Both the position numbers and the translations under genes were made by a program. A model generated the notes under the pieces. It ran no database searches and had not been told where the DNA came from. It worked only from the letters and a program-made list of their open reading frames with translations. Below, piece after piece: positions 1 through 8,331 of a DNA stretch of 54,268 bases. Source of the stretch: Gammaproteobacteria bacterium HGW-Gammaproteobacteria-1. GTDB taxonomy: Bacteria > Pseudomonadota > Gammaproteobacteria > Thiohalomonadales > Thiohalomonadaceae. The stretch is from positions 1 through 54,268 of the forward strand of contig PGZL01000009.1 of NCBI GenBank assembly GCA_002840095.1, written 5' to 3'. The first letter of the stretch is position 1; each line of letters opens with the position of its first letter.

Positions 1-96
1 GACCTGACGGGGGCTGAGCAGGCCGGCGCCGACGGCAACGGCAATGGCGCTGCCGGCCAGGGTGCTCTTGAGAAAGATTCTGCGCTTGGTATTCAC
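1..96 (-). CDS. soxY: Sulfur-carrier protein SoxY, N-terminal fragment
   Basis: Only the first 32 codons are inside the window; the gene runs off the left edge. The start is a GTG at 94-96 with AGGAG about 9 bases upstream. The fragment begins with a twin-arginine (Tat) signal: RRIFLK followed by an Ala/Gly-rich hydrophobic stretch. SoxY is the periplasmic protein of the Sox system that carries sulfur intermediates on a C-terminal GGCG cysteine, in complex with SoxZ. The call rests on the Tat leader typical of SoxY and on its place directly downstream of soxX in the usual soxXYZA order. The diagnostic C-terminus cannot be seen. Confidence 0.75.
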   Translation of the reverse strand, partial: MNTKRRIFLKSTLAGSAIAVAVGAGLLSPRQV

Positions 97-124
97 GTTG
101 AGGGACTCCTATCGCTAGCTGAAA

Positions 125-493
125 TTAGAGGGTATAGATGTACTCGAGCACCTTATCGATCTGATCGTCGGTCAGGATCGCGTGCTTGCCGAAGGGCGGC
201 ATCATGGTGTTGGGGTTGGCCTTGGTGGAGTCCCAAATCTGCGCGCGCAGTTTGGCCTTGTCCGGGAAACGGGCCTGCATGCTGACCAGCGGGGGGCCGA
301 TGTTGCCCGGCATGTTGGCACCTTCGATTTGGTGGCAGGCAAGGCAGTTGCCCAGCTTGCGATCCTCTACGATCTTCTTGCCTTCGGCGACCGTTCCGGC
401 ATCGGCTGCGACGGCCGGTGCAGAGAGGGTCAGGACGCCGAGCATGGCCGCAACAGCACTGGCGGCGGTTATCAGTTGGGCGGGCTTCCGCAT
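125..493 (-). CDS. soxX: Sulfur-oxidation c-type cytochrome SoxX
   Basis: A 122-residue periplasmic monoheme cytochrome c. With SoxA it forms the SoxAX complex that oxidatively joins thiosulfate to the SoxY cysteine. Residues 1-30 form a Sec signal ending in an Ala-rich cleavage region. The heme motif CLACH is at 50-54. The SoxX-typical GNIGPPL follows at about 63-69, and NPNTMMPPFG near 93-102 supplies the distal methionine. The ATG at 491-493 was chosen over longer frames because a GAGGAGG site lies just upstream and the signal peptide starts there. SoxY follows after 28 bases, so the two are likely co-transcribed. I see no convincing promoter. Confidence 0.95.
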   Translation of the reverse strand: MRKPAQLITAASAVAAMLGVLTLSAPAVAADAGTVAEGKKIVEDRKLGNCLACHQIEGANMPGNIGPPLVSMQARFPDKAKLRAQIWDSTKANPNTMMPPFGKHAILTDDQIDKVLEYIYTL

Positions 494-839
494 TGTTTCC
501 TCCTCGTTGGTTTTCGTTGCACTCGCTGGTGCGCGTGTTGTTGTGGTTTTGGTCCGTGTTTCGGTGGCCGGTGGCGTTATGGTCGGTACCGGGATCTCCC
601 GAGTTGCCCACACCTTTTTTTACATATTACCGATAAAGCCGCGCGGAACAACCCCGACGAAAAACATAAACAATTGCCACTAATATATTAGAAAACAGTT
701 ATTTACTTCTTGAGCACCGGCAGGAATCAACCCTACGCGCCTGTTCTTATAGTGGATGTACCCGGTGGGTTTATTCCCATGGCAGGAAAAAAATATCGGT
801 CAGGCCGTAATGCCGATCAGTTGGGAGGTTCCAGGCTCT
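494..839. other. AT-rich intergenic region upstream of soxX
   Basis: No supportable gene. The stretch around 610-780 is clearly more AT-rich than its surroundings. It contains a perfect 12-bp palindrome, CTAATATATTAG (680-691), which could be an operator for soxX. No strong sigma-70 promoter reading toward soxX is evident; TTGTTC-N16-TAATAT on the minus strand near 620-650 is only a weak candidate. Confidence 0.4.
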
Positions 840-891
840 GTAGAGCCCAGTCCCTTGGGTGAATAGTTCGCCGAGGGGACCCGGCTCCTAC
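840..891. repeat. Paired inverted GTAGGAGCC-type intergenic element
   Basis: Two inward-facing copies of a roughly 26-base element. The left one begins TGTAGAGCC and the right one ends GGCTCCTAC; each has an inner hairpin. The same architecture recurs at 12064-12135 and a single copy is at 6701-6727. The arrangement resembles REP/BIME elements. Confidence 0.6.
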
Positions 892-923
892 CGGAGGCAT
901 TGGGCAGGCCGCGGCTGCCGGGG

Positions 924-987
924 AGTAGGGGAGTAGGGGAGTAGGGGAGTAGGGGAGTAGGGGAGTAGGGGAGTAGGGGAGTAGGGG
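924..987. repeat. Eight perfect tandem copies of AGTAGGGG
   Basis: Eight uninterrupted 8-bp units lie immediately 3' of the stop codon of the M48 peptidase gene (minus strand). Copy number in such an array could vary by slippage. Reading the minus strand gives runs of CCCC, so the array could affect the 3' end of that transcript. Confidence 0.95.
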
Positions 988-993
988 AGGGGG

Positions 994-2424
994 CTAGCGT
1001 TGCCGCAGCGGGGCGGTTTCGTCCAGCAGTTGGGTGAGTTTGGCCTCCAGCAGGGACTGATAGTAGAAATCCAGTCCGCCGGTGCGGCGCGCCATATTGA
1101 GCTGCTCGATGGCGGTCTGCGTTTCGCCCAGGCTGCGGTAATAGTCGGCCAGGGCGATGTAGGCCACCCCCTGGCGGCCGCTGCGGGTCTCGGCCTCGGC
1201 CAGCAGTTCATAGGCGCGGGGCGGTACGCTGCGGTTGCGGGTGAAGTCGCGCAGCAGGGGGGCGGCCTGGGCATGTTCGCCCTGCCGCAGCAGATGTTCC
1301 GCCAGCGCCAGGGTGAGCAGGGAGTTGCCCGGATAGGCGTGCAGGCCGTCCCGGTACAGGCGTTCTGCGGCGGCCGGCCGGTTGTCTGCCGCCTCCAGTT
1401 GCCCCAGCGCCAGCATGTAGGCGATGCGCTGCGGATCTTTGCGGTGCAAGGCTGACAGCAGGACCCGCGCCTGCGGGTAGTCATGCTGCCGCATCAGGGC
1501 CAGGGCATAGCCGTAGCGTTCCACAACCCCGTCCTCGCCCTCGAGATCGGCGCGATATTGCCCTGTCAGCGCGGCGGGATTTCGTGTTTCCAGCACGCGC
1601 AGCTTGGCCTGGATCAGGCGATAGCCGAGGCTGTCGCTGCCGGGACTGGGGGGATACTGATCGGCGCGGTTGCGGGCGTCGGCGATACGCTCCAGGGTGA
1701 CCGGGTGGGTGCTGAGAAACTCCGGCAGGCCGGTGCTGGCGTAGCGGTATTCCTGTTGCAGGCGCTCGAAAAAGCCGGGCATGCCCTGGGGGTCGAAGCC
1801 GCCGCTGGCCAGCATCTGAATGCCCACCCGGTCGGCCTCGCGTTCGTTGCTGCGGGTGAAGTCCAGCTGCATCTGGCTGCCGCCGGCCATGGTGGCGGCC
1901 AGCGCCGCCTCACCCAGCTGCGGGTTGCCGGCGCCGAGCAATATGGCGGCGATGACCGCGGCGGTAAGCGGCATGTTCATCTGGCTGGCTCGCTCGTAGC
2001 TGCGTGCCAGGTGGTGCTGGGTGACGTGGGCAATTTCATGGGCCATGACACCGGCCAGCTCGCTTTCCGTACGGCTGGCGGTGATCAGCCCGGAATGGAT
2101 GCCCACATATCCGCCCGGCATGGCAAAGGCATTGATGCTGGGGGCGCTGACCACGAAGAAGCGGAAGCCGGCCGCCGACTGGTTGCCGGCGGAGACCAGG
2201 CGGAAGCCGAGCTGCTGCACATACTCTTCCACTTCCGGATCCGTAAGCAGCATCCCCGACAGGGTGATGGAACGCATCATTTCGCGCCCGATGCGCTCCT
2301 CGTCGGCGGGGGTGAGGGCTGTGGCCGAGCTGTCGCCGATGTCGGGCAGGGTCAGGCTGTCGGTGGCTGCGTGCGCCGGCGCCGTGCCCAGAAGAAAGGC
2401 GAAGAGATAGGTGGCGAGTTTCAA
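994..2424 (-). CDS. M48-family periplasmic metalloprotease with TPR domain, BepA-type
   Basis: A 476-residue protein; the E. coli homologue BepA (YfgC) is about the same length. BepA acts in the periplasm as chaperone and protease for outer-membrane protein assembly around LptD and BamA. Residues 2-19 form a signal peptide ending AHA. The zinc motif HEIAH is at 129-133 and the distal acidic motif NEREAD near 193-198. The C-terminal half is Ala/Leu-rich and fits TPR helices. No ATG precedes the signal peptide in frame, so I take the TTG at 2422-2424; the Shine-Dalgarno there is poor and the start is uncertain. The gene is divergent from the rhodanese gene. The stop codon is followed directly by the AGTAGGGG array. 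Confidence 0.9.
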   Translation of the reverse strand: MKLATYLFAFLLGTAPAHAATDSLTLPDIGDSSATALTPADEERIGREMMRSITLSGMLLTDPEVEEYVQQLGFRLVSAGNQSAAGFRFFVVSAPSINAFAMPGGYVGIHSGLITASRTESELAGVMAHEIAHVTQHHLARSYERASQMNMPLTAAVIAAILLGAGNPQLGEAALAATMAGGSQMQLDFTRSNEREADRVGIQMLASGGFDPQGMPGFFERLQQEYRYASTGLPEFLSTHPVTLERIADARNRADQYPPSPGSDSLGYRLIQAKLRVLETRNPAALTGQYRADLEGEDGVVERYGYALALMRQHDYPQARVLLSALHRKDPQRIAYMLALGQLEAADNRPAAAERLYRDGLHAYPGNSLLTLALAEHLLRQGEHAQAAPLLRDFTRNRSVPPRAYELLAEAETRSGRQGVAYIALADYYRSLGETQTAIEQLNMARRTGGLDFYYQSLLEAKLTQLLDETAPLRQR

Positions 2425-2532
2425 GGAGTCCGTCCGTGTGAGTGAGGGCCGATCGTACCAGCTTTGAGACCGTGGGATTGACAGGTGGTTCTGCGGGAGG
2501 TCCTCGGGAAAGCAGGCTACCCTTGTGGGATA

Positions 2533-2562
2533 TTGAAAACGTGGAGAGGGCGCCGATAGAAT
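2533..2562 (+). promoter_or_regulatory. Candidate sigma-70 promoter for the rhodanese gene
   Basis: TTGAAA at 2533-2538, an 18-base spacer, then TAGAAT at 2557-2562, 40 bases before the rhodanese ATG. Both hexamers match the consensus well. This is a sequence match only. Confidence 0.5.
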
Positions 2563-2601
2563 ATTAGCATTCACTAATTCATTTGCAGGTATTGCAACAA
2601 C

Positions 2602-2922
2602 ATGTTCAATTTCCGAGAAATAGAGATTTTCGACGTCAAGCGCATGCTCGAAGGCGAGGGCAAGTCCGTGCGCCTGATCGATGTCCGCAGCCCGATGGAG
2701 GTCGTCTCCGGCATCATCCCAGGCGCCACCAATATTCCTCTGCACATGCTGCCGATGAGCGTGGAAAAAATCCCCGATGATTCCGAAGTCGTCATTTACT
2801 GCCGTACCGGTGCCCGTTCGGCACAGGCCTGCGCCTACCTGACTTCGTTGGGCAAGGACAACGTCTACAACCTCCGGGGCGGCATCATGGCCTGGCTGCA
2901 GGGCGGCCTGGCCGTCGCCTGA
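2602..2922 (+). CDS. Single-domain rhodanese-like sulfurtransferase
   Basis: A 106-residue cytoplasmic protein with one rhodanese domain and no signal peptide. It has the DVRSPMEV motif (27-34) and the active-site loop CRTGARS with catalytic Cys67. Rhodaneses move sulfane sulfur through a cysteine persulfide. The next genes are tusA and a dsrE2-type gene. The rhd-tusA-dsrE2 order is known from sulfur oxidisers, where these proteins relay sulfur toward Dsr or sHdr oxidation. I infer it is the entry enzyme of that relay. A 227-base gap with its own promoter candidate separates it from tusA. Confidence 0.88.
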   Translation: MFNFREIEIFDVKRMLEGEGKSVRLIDVRSPMEVVSGIIPGATNIPLHMLPMSVEKIPDDSEVVIYCRTGARSAQACAYLTSLGKDNVYNLRGGIMAWLQGGLAVA

Positions 2923-3060
2923 CGGCTTGCCGCTTTCCGGGCGGTCGTCACGGAAGCGGTCCGTTCCTGCAATCCATCAATTTATAAGAGGTTTTACCGT
3001 ACAAGAATTCCATCTACCCCTTTCGGGTAGGTCGGTCTGAACTTGCGTTCCCCCCGGGGT

Positions 3061-3088
3061 TTGTCATATAAGTTCGCTCTTGTATTCT
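3061..3088 (+). promoter_or_regulatory. Candidate sigma-70 promoter for tusA-dsrE2
   Basis: TTGTCA at 3061-3066, a 16-base spacer, then TATTCT at 3083-3088, 61 bases before the tusA ATG. A small hairpin, CTACCC/GGGTAG, lies upstream at 3013-3029. Confidence 0.45.
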
Positions 3089-3149
3089 AATAGTTGGGCC
3101 TATGGTGGCCCTTTTTTTCCAACTGTCGTAAAGCCCGAGGAGAGAAACA

Positions 3150-3380
3150 ATGGCGAACTTCGATCAAGAACTGGACGCTTCCGGCCTGAACTGCCCCCTG
3201 CCCATCCTGCGTGCCAAGAAGACCCTGGGCGGCATGGGTTCCGGCCAGGTGCTGAAAATCATTGCCACCGACCCCGGTTCCGTGAAGGACTTCGAAGCCT
3301 TTGCCAAGCAGACCGGCAACACCCTGCTGTCCTCCGGCGAAGAAGGCGGCAAGTTCGTATTCCTGATCAAGAAGGCATAA
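3150..3380 (+). CDS. tusA: TusA-family sulfur carrier protein
   Basis: A 76-residue protein with the family hallmark CPLP (Cys15 within LNCPLPILRAKK). The fold includes the ATDPGSVKDFEAF segment of the SirA/TusA family. TusA carries persulfide sulfur between cytoplasmic partners, here presumably between the rhodanese upstream and the DsrE-family protein 28 bases downstream. A strong GAGGAG site precedes the ATG. In sulfur oxidisers this TusA is linked to dissimilatory sulfur traffic rather than tRNA thiolation; the context supports that role, which is inferred. Confidence 0.95.
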   Translation: MANFDQELDASGLNCPLPILRAKKTLGGMGSGQVLKIIATDPGSVKDFEAFAKQTGNTLLSSGEEGGKFVFLIKKA

Positions 3381-3408
3381 AACAAGAAATTTAAGGAGGG
3401 GGCTCCAA

Positions 3409-3921
3409 ATGTCCGATCAGAAGAAACTGGCGATCATCGCTACCAAGGGTACCCTGGACTGGGCCTACCCGCCGTTCATCCTGGCGTCCACCGCTTCCGC
3501 TCTGGGCTATGAAGTGGAGATTTTCTTCACCTTCTACGGCCTGCAGCTGGTGCGCAAGGATCTGGATGGCCTCAAGGTCAGCCCGCTGGGTAACCCCGGT
3601 ATGCCGATGAAGATGCCGTTCGGCCCGAAGTGGTTCCGCGGCATCAACTGGAACATCCCGAACATCATCCAGGCCAACATCCCCGGCTTCGAGTCGCTGG
3701 CCACCGCGCTGATGAAGAAAACCATCGCCAACAACGGCGTGGCCACCATCGCTGAACTGCGCGAGCTGTGCCAGGAGGCTGAGGTGCGCTTCACCGCCTG
3801 CCAGATGACCGTGGAACTGTTCGGTTTCGATCACAGCGATTTCATCGACGGGATGGAGTATGCCGGTGCCGCCAAATTCTTCGAATTTGCCGGCGAATCG
3901 GACATCTGCCTGTACATGTAG
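3409..3921 (+). CDS. DsrE2-type DsrE/DsrF-family protein
   Basis: A 170-residue DsrE/F-like protein. The N-terminus KKLAIIATKGTLDWAYPPF and the later TACQMTVELFG motif with Cys131 are characteristic of the DsrE2 branch. Cys121 and Cys167 are also present. Hydrophobic stretches near 22-46 are moderate, so membrane association is possible but not clear. DsrE-type proteins hold or transfer sulfur on conserved cysteines. It follows tusA with a GGAGGGGG site and ends at a strong terminator, so tusA-dsrE2 is one transcript. Its precise partner is inferred from family context. Confidence 0.88.
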   Translation: MSDQKKLAIIATKGTLDWAYPPFILASTASALGYEVEIFFTFYGLQLVRKDLDGLKVSPLGNPGMPMKMPFGPKWFRGINWNIPNIIQANIPGFESLATALMKKTIANNGVATIAELRELCQEAEVRFTACQMTVELFGFDHSDFIDGMEYAGAAKFFEFAGESDICLYM

Positions 3922-3940
3922 TGTCCCGGAAGTGAACCCC

Positions 3941-3968
3941 AAAAAACCCCGCTCCGGCGGGGTTTTTT
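3941..3968 (+). terminator. Rho-independent terminator of the tusA-dsrE2 transcript
   Basis: CCCCGC-TCCG-GCGGGG stem-loop (3947-3962) preceded by an A-run and followed by six T's, 20 bases after the dsrE2 stop. It could work in both directions. From here to 4153 I see no gene, only AT-rich DNA from about 4040. Confidence 0.93.
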
Positions 3969-4153
3969 TATGCCCGGTGGAAAGTTGTTGCCCCCGGCGG
4001 CAGCGGGCCGGGCTTCGGCATTTTCGTGCGCGCGCCCTACGGACTTTCCTCAATATTTTATATCCATGACAAGTGTGATGTTTCTAAGCCCTTGTCGCCG
4101 CTTGCCGATAAGAAAACATTAATATTCACAAATACTTAAATGCTGTTGTTCTC

Positions 4154-4182
4154 TTGACACCCCAAAACCGCAGCAATATCGT
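4154..4182 (+). promoter_or_regulatory. Candidate promoter for the FadL-type gene
   Basis: TTGACA at 4154-4159 (perfect -35), a 17-base spacer, then TATCGT at 4177-4182. The AT-rich surroundings and about 75 bases to the ATG give room for an untranslated leader. Confidence 0.5.
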
Positions 4183-4257
4183 GTCCGCGTCATATAAAAA
4201 CCTAACAAGACAATAAACAACAAACATCGTTCCACAGTTAAACCAAGGAGATCCCGA

Positions 4258-5655
4258 ATGAAGAATTCCAAGCGCCTGCTCGCCTTGGCTGTTGCGGCAG
4301 CCTGCGGCGCCCCTATGGCGGCCTTTGCGACCAACGGCATGAATCTGGAAGGTTATGGCCCGATTGCCACCGCCATGGGTGGCGCCTCCATGGCCTATGA
4401 CAACGGCACCGCAGCCGTCATGAACAACCCGGCGACCCTGGGCCTCGCTGCCGATGGCAGCCGCCTCGACGTGGCCGTCGGTGTTCTCGGCCCCAACGTT
4501 GATGCGACCCATTCCATGGGCGGCAGCTGGTCGTCAGGCGGCGACTCTTACATGATGCCCGCCGTGGGCTGGGCCAAGAAGAACGGCCAGCTAACCTATG
4601 GCGTGGCGGCCTTTGCCCAGGGCGGCATGGGTACCGAGTACAACAGCGGCGGCCCGGGTACCGCGTTCGTGCAGATGGCGATGATGGGCGCCGGTGACAA
4701 TCCTGCGCTGGTAGCCGGCTGGAAGGAGCGCTCCGAAGTCGGCGTGATGCGCATTCTTTTCCCCCTTGCCTTCAACGTGAACGACAAGCTCACCGTGGGC
4801 GGCAGCATCGACTACGTCCGCGCGACCATGGACCTGCAGATGGCGATGCCGGGTAGCGTCATGGGCGACATGCTGATGAACCCCAGCTCGACGGTGGGCA
4901 CCATCACCACCAACATGGCCCTGCCGCCGACCATTTACGGCGGTTACTTTGATTTCTCCGACAACAGTGACTATGACGGCAAGACCTCCGGCGACGGCTT
5001 TGCCGCCAAGGTGGGTTTCACCTATCAGGTCAACGAACAGCTGACGGTGGGCGGTACCTATCACACTGAAACCAGCATCAGCGATCTGAGCGGCAATGCG
5101 GCGCTGGCCGTATCCTATGATGATGGCGGCACCGGCGCTGTACTGCCCATGGCCGGTACCATCAAGATCAAGGATTTCCAGTGGCCGGCCACTTACGGCG
5201 TGGGTCTGTCGTTCCAGCCCAATGACAAGTGGATGGTCGCCGGTGACGTGAAGTTCATCAACTGGTCCTCGGTGATGAAGGACTTCAAGATGTCCTTCAC
5301 CACTTCCGGCGGCGGCTACATGAACGCCACCATGTACCAAAACTGGGATGACCAGACCGTGTTCCAGCTGGGTGCGGCCTACAAGGCGACCGATGCCTTC
5401 ACGGTTCGCTTCGGTGCCAACTTGGGCAACAACCCCATCCCCGCCGACACCCTGCACTACCTGTTCCCGGCCACCATCGAGAACCACTACACTGCGGGCT
5501 TCGGCTACAAGACGAGCGCCGTCAGCGACATCAACTTCTCGCTGCAGTACGCGCCTGAAGTGGCTGTCACCGGTACCAACGCGACCAGCAACCAGGGCCT
5601 GAAGGTGACCCACGCCCAGACCAGCTGGCAGCTGATGTACAGCCACCGTTTCTAA
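4258..5655 (+). CDS. FadL/OmpP1/TodX-family outer-membrane transport protein
   Basis: A 465-residue predicted beta-barrel. Residues 1-24 are a Sec signal ending AFA. The mature N-terminus TNGMNLEGYGPIATAMGGAS and the following NNPATL motif are the FadL-family plug/hatch signature. The remainder alternates in beta-strand fashion and ends in a C-terminal phenylalanine (MYSHRF) as expected for BAM recognition. FadL proteins pass hydrophobic molecules such as fatty acids or aromatics across the outer membrane; the substrate here cannot be told from sequence. An AAGGAG site precedes the ATG. A hairpin separates it from the unknown periplasmic protein downstream. Confidence 0.9.
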   Translation: MKNSKRLLALAVAAACGAPMAAFATNGMNLEGYGPIATAMGGASMAYDNGTAAVMNNPATLGLAADGSRLDVAVGVLGPNVDATHSMGGSWSSGGDSYMMPAVGWAKKNGQLTYGVAAFAQGGMGTEYNSGGPGTAFVQMAMMGAGDNPALVAGWKERSEVGVMRILFPLAFNVNDKLTVGGSIDYVRATMDLQMAMPGSVMGDMLMNPSSTVGTITTNMALPPTIYGGYFDFSDNSDYDGKTSGDGFAAKVGFTYQVNEQLTVGGTYHTETSISDLSGNAALAVSYDDGGTGAVLPMAGTIKIKDFQWPATYGVGLSFQPNDKWMVAGDVKFINWSSVMKDFKMSFTTSGGGYMNATMYQNWDDQTVFQLGAAYKATDAFTVRFGANLGNNPIPADTLHYLFPATIENHYTAGFGYKTSAVSDINFSLQYAPEVAVTGTNATSNQGLKVTHAQTSWQLMYSHRF

Positions 5656-5680
5656 ACCGAAACATGCTGTACTGATGTAA

Positions 5681-5718
5681 CAGACAGGGGTGACGGAGCA
5701 ATCCGTCGCCCCTGTCTG
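5681..5718 (+). terminator. Long intergenic hairpin, probable terminator or attenuator
   Basis: A 17-bp stem with one G-T pair and a GCAA tetraloop, 25 bases after the FadL-type stop. No long T-run follows, so it may act as an mRNA 3' stabiliser or partial terminator between this gene and the next. Confidence 0.6.
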
Positions 5719-5774
5719 CTTATCCGGCTGGAAAAATTCAGTGTGGAAAATATAACGATAATTCGAGGTGTCTT

Positions 5775-6698
5775 ATGAATAGTGTGTGGAAGGGAGCACT
5801 TGGAGCAGTTCTGGCGCTTGCGGTCGCGATGACGGCGCAGGCCGAGGACAAGATGAAGCCGTTCGTCCTGGCCTACAAGGCCAAGGCCGACATGGCCGCC
5901 ACGGTGGCCGATGTGAAGCAGAAGTTGGCCGCCGGCGGCTTCGAGGTGGTGGGCAGCTACAGCCCCTATGACACGGCGACCATAGTCGCCGTCACCAACG
6001 AGCAGCTGAAGCAGAATGCCGCCCGTTCGCAGTTCGGCGGTTATGGCGCGGCCCAGCGCGTGTCGGTGACCAGCGTCAACGGCGAATTGCAGGTGGCCTA
6101 TACCAATCCGACCTATATGGCCCATGCCTACCGCATGGAAGGCGATCTGGCGGAGGTGAGCGCACAGCTGGCCAAGGTGCTGGGCAAGCAGGAGGAGTTC
6201 GGCCCGGCCGAGGGCCTGACCCCGAAGCAGCTGCGCAAGTACCACTACATGTTCGGCATGGAGTACTTCGACGATCCGTCCACCCACGCCATGTACCCGA
6301 GCCATGAGAGGGCGCTGAAGGCCGTGGTGGAGCGCCTGGCCCAGGGCAAGGCGGGCGTGAACCAGGTATACCGCATCGATATCCCGGGCAAGGACGAGGT
6401 GGTGTTCGGCGTGTCCATGAAGGCGCCCAGCGACGGCAAGAAGCCTATGGACGATGCCTACATCATGAGCGAAATCGACTTCAAGCCCCTGCGCTCGACC
6501 GCTCATCTGCCTTATGAAATCCTGGTGTCCGGCCGCAAGGTATATTCGCTCTATGCCCGCTTCCGCATCGCCATCAATTTCCCGGATCTGGCGATGATGG
6601 GCGACAACAGCTTCATGAATATCATGACATCGCCGGATGCCATCAAGAATGCGCTGACCGAGGTGAGTGACGACACCTATCAGGAAGCGCTGTACTAG
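5775..6698 (+). CDS. Exported protein of unknown function
   Basis: A 307-residue protein with a clear Sec signal (1-23, cleavage after AQA). I do not recognise it with confidence. The N-terminal part of the mature protein (about 30-130), with a GGFEVVG-type strand, faintly resembles a DUF302-like alpha/beta fold. The middle is rich in Lys/Met/Tyr and the C-terminus is non-repetitive. There are no Cys residues and no heme motifs. It is probably periplasmic. It lies 119 bases after the FadL-type porin, separated by a strong hairpin, so co-expression is possible but uncertain. A terminator follows at 6842. Confidence 0.75.
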   Translation: MNSVWKGALGAVLALAVAMTAQAEDKMKPFVLAYKAKADMAATVADVKQKLAAGGFEVVGSYSPYDTATIVAVTNEQLKQNAARSQFGGYGAAQRVSVTSVNGELQVAYTNPTYMAHAYRMEGDLAEVSAQLAKVLGKQEEFGPAEGLTPKQLRKYHYMFGMEYFDDPSTHAMYPSHERALKAVVERLAQGKAGVNQVYRIDIPGKDEVVFGVSMKAPSDGKKPMDDAYIMSEIDFKPLRSTAHLPYEILVSGRKVYSLYARFRIAINFPDLAMMGDNSFMNIMTSPDAIKNALTEVSDDTYQEALY

Positions 6699-6700
6699 TT

Positions 6701-6727
6701 GCAGGAGCCCGCTCCGCGGGCGAAGCG
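6701..6727. repeat. Single GTAGGAGCC-type hairpin element
   Basis: GCAGGAGCCCGCTCCGCGG and following bases form a GCCCGC/GCGGGC hairpin three bases after the stop at 6698. It matches the arm at 12111-12135. Confidence 0.55.
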
Positions 6728-6841
6728 GTGCCTACCCGGCACCTGCGCCAGTAAATACAACCCGGAAAGGGGGAGAGGAGAGAACAAGAAGCCCGCAAGG
6801 GCCCCAGGACTGTTGCCAGCGGATGGGTTCCATGACTTCAG

Positions 6842-6865
6842 GCCCCGCCTTGTGCGGGGCTTTTT
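6842..6865 (+). terminator. Rho-independent terminator
   Basis: GCCCCGC-CTTGT-GCGGGGC followed by TTTTT. It ends transcription of the exported-protein unit before glyA. The rest of 6728-7007 shows no gene. Confidence 0.9.
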
Positions 6866-7007
6866 CATTTCCGGCTCCCACCATGCAATATCGGCCCGGA
6901 TCGGGTAATATTCGTACCCTTTCCGTCAGGGTAGCGGCCAGCGCGGAGCCTCCGCGGGCGGAATGCATACTTCTGATTCTTCTACTGATTTCGCCAGGGG
7001 TTGCCGG

Positions 7008-8264
7008 ATGTTTACGACACAGATGCACATTGCCGGGTTTGACGACGAACTGTGGACTGCCATGGAGCAGGAGCGGGTGCGCCAGGAAGAGCACATCGAG
7101 CTCATCGCCTCCGAGAATTATGCCAGCCCGCGGGTGATGGAGGCGCAGGGTTCGTCCCTGACCAACAAGTACGCCGAAGGCTATCCCGGCAAGCGCTACT
7201 ACGGCGGTTGCGAATACGTCGACGTGGCCGAGCAGCTGGCCATCGACCGCGCCAAGCAACTGTTCGGCGCCGACTACGCCAATGTGCAGCCCCATTCCGG
7301 TTCCCAGGCCAATGCCGCCGTGTACATGGCGCTGCTGGAGCCGGGCGACACCGTGCTGGGCATGTCCCTGGCCCACGGCGGCCACCTGACCCACGGCGCC
7401 AAGGTCAATTTCTCCGGCAAGATTTATCACGCGGTGCAATACGGCCTGAACGAAAAGACCGGCGAGATCGATTACGAGCAGGTCGAGGCGCTGGCTCTGG
7501 AGCACAAGCCGAAGATGATCGTCGCCGGCTTTTCCGCCTATTCCCGCGTGGTGGACTGGCAGCGCTTCCGCGCCATCGCCGACAAGGTGGGTGCCTTCCT
7601 GTTCGTGGACATGGCCCACGTGGCCGGTCTGGTAGCCGCCGGCGTGTACCCCAACCCGGTGCAGATCGCCGACGTCACCACCACCACCACCCACAAGACC
7701 CTGCGCGGCCCGCGCGGCGGCATCATCCTGGCCAAGTCCAATCCGGACCTGGAGAAGAAGCTGAACTCGCTGGTGTTCCCCGGCATCCAGGGCGGCCCGC
7801 TGATGCATGTCATCGCCGCCAAGGCGGTGGCCTTCAAGGAGGCTCTGCAGCCGGAGTTCAAGACCTACCAGCAGCAGGTGGTGGTCAACGCCCGCGCCAT
7901 GGCCAAGGTCTTCATCGAGCGCGGTTTCGACGTGGTGTCCGGCGGTACCGACAATCACCTGTTCCTGGTCAGCTTCATCAAGCAGGGCCTGACCGGCAAG
8001 GATGTGGACGCCTGGTTGGGCAACTCCTACATCACCGTGAACAAGAACTCCGTGCCCAACGATCCGCAGTCGCCCTTCGTCACCAGCGGCATCCGCATCG
8101 GCACCCCGGCGATCACCACCCGCGGCTTCAAGGAAGCCGACGCCACCGCACTGGCCGGCTGGATTTGTGATGTGATCGACGCGCGCGGCGACGCCGCCAT
8201 GATTGCGCAGGTGAAGGCCAAGGTGCTCGACGTGTGCAAGCGCCTGCCGGTTTACGGCCAGTAA
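7008..8264 (+). CDS. glyA: Serine hydroxymethyltransferase
   Basis: A 418-residue PLP enzyme, the usual length of bacterial GlyA. It interconverts serine and glycine while loading one-carbon units on tetrahydrofolate. The PLP lysine is Lys230 in [28 protein letters not shown] and [10 protein letters not shown] are family signatures. The ATG at 7008 was preferred over an in-frame ATG 45 bases upstream because AGGGG lies 8 bases before it and the protein then starts at the usual place. nrdR follows after an inverted repeat. Confidence 0.98.
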   Translation: MFTTQMHIAGFDDELWTAMEQERVRQEEHIELIASENYASPRVMEAQGSSLTNKYAEGYPGKRYYGGCEYVDVAEQLAIDRAKQLFGADYANVQPHSGSQANAAVYMALLEPGDTVLGMSLAHGGHLTHGAKVNFSGKIYHAVQYGLNEKTGEIDYEQVEALALEHKPKMIVAGFSAYSRVVDWQRFRAIADKVGAFLFVDMAHVAGLVAAGVYPNPVQIADVTTTTTHKTLRGPRGGIILAKSNPDLEKKLNSLVFPGIQGGPLMHVIAAKAVAFKEALQPEFKTYQQQVVVNARAMAKVFIERGFDVVSGGTDNHLFLVSFIKQGLTGKDVDAWLGNSYITVNKNSVPNDPQSPFVTSGIRIGTPAITTRGFKEADATALAGWICDVIDARGDAAMIAQVKAKVLDVCKRLPVYGQ

Positions 8265-8327
8265 CAAGTATCAAGTGACAAGTGGCAAGAAAACAGCTTG
8301 CAACTTGTAACTTGCCACTTGGAACTT
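8265..8327. repeat. CAAGT-word inverted repeat between glyA and nrdR
   Basis: Built from repeats of ACAAGT/CAAGTGAC words. Perfect arms AAGTGGCAAG (8280-8289) and CTTGCCACTT (8311-8320). Same word family as 29356-29472. Confidence 0.8.
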
Positions 8328-8331
8328 AGCG

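Noticed and set aside
924-987. CRISPR-like array
   Set aside because: Units are 8 bp with no spacers and there are no cas genes.
888-1484. A frame encoding repeated LLPYSPTP
   Set aside because: It is the translated AGTAGGGG array plus antisense of the peptidase gene, not a proline-repeat protein.
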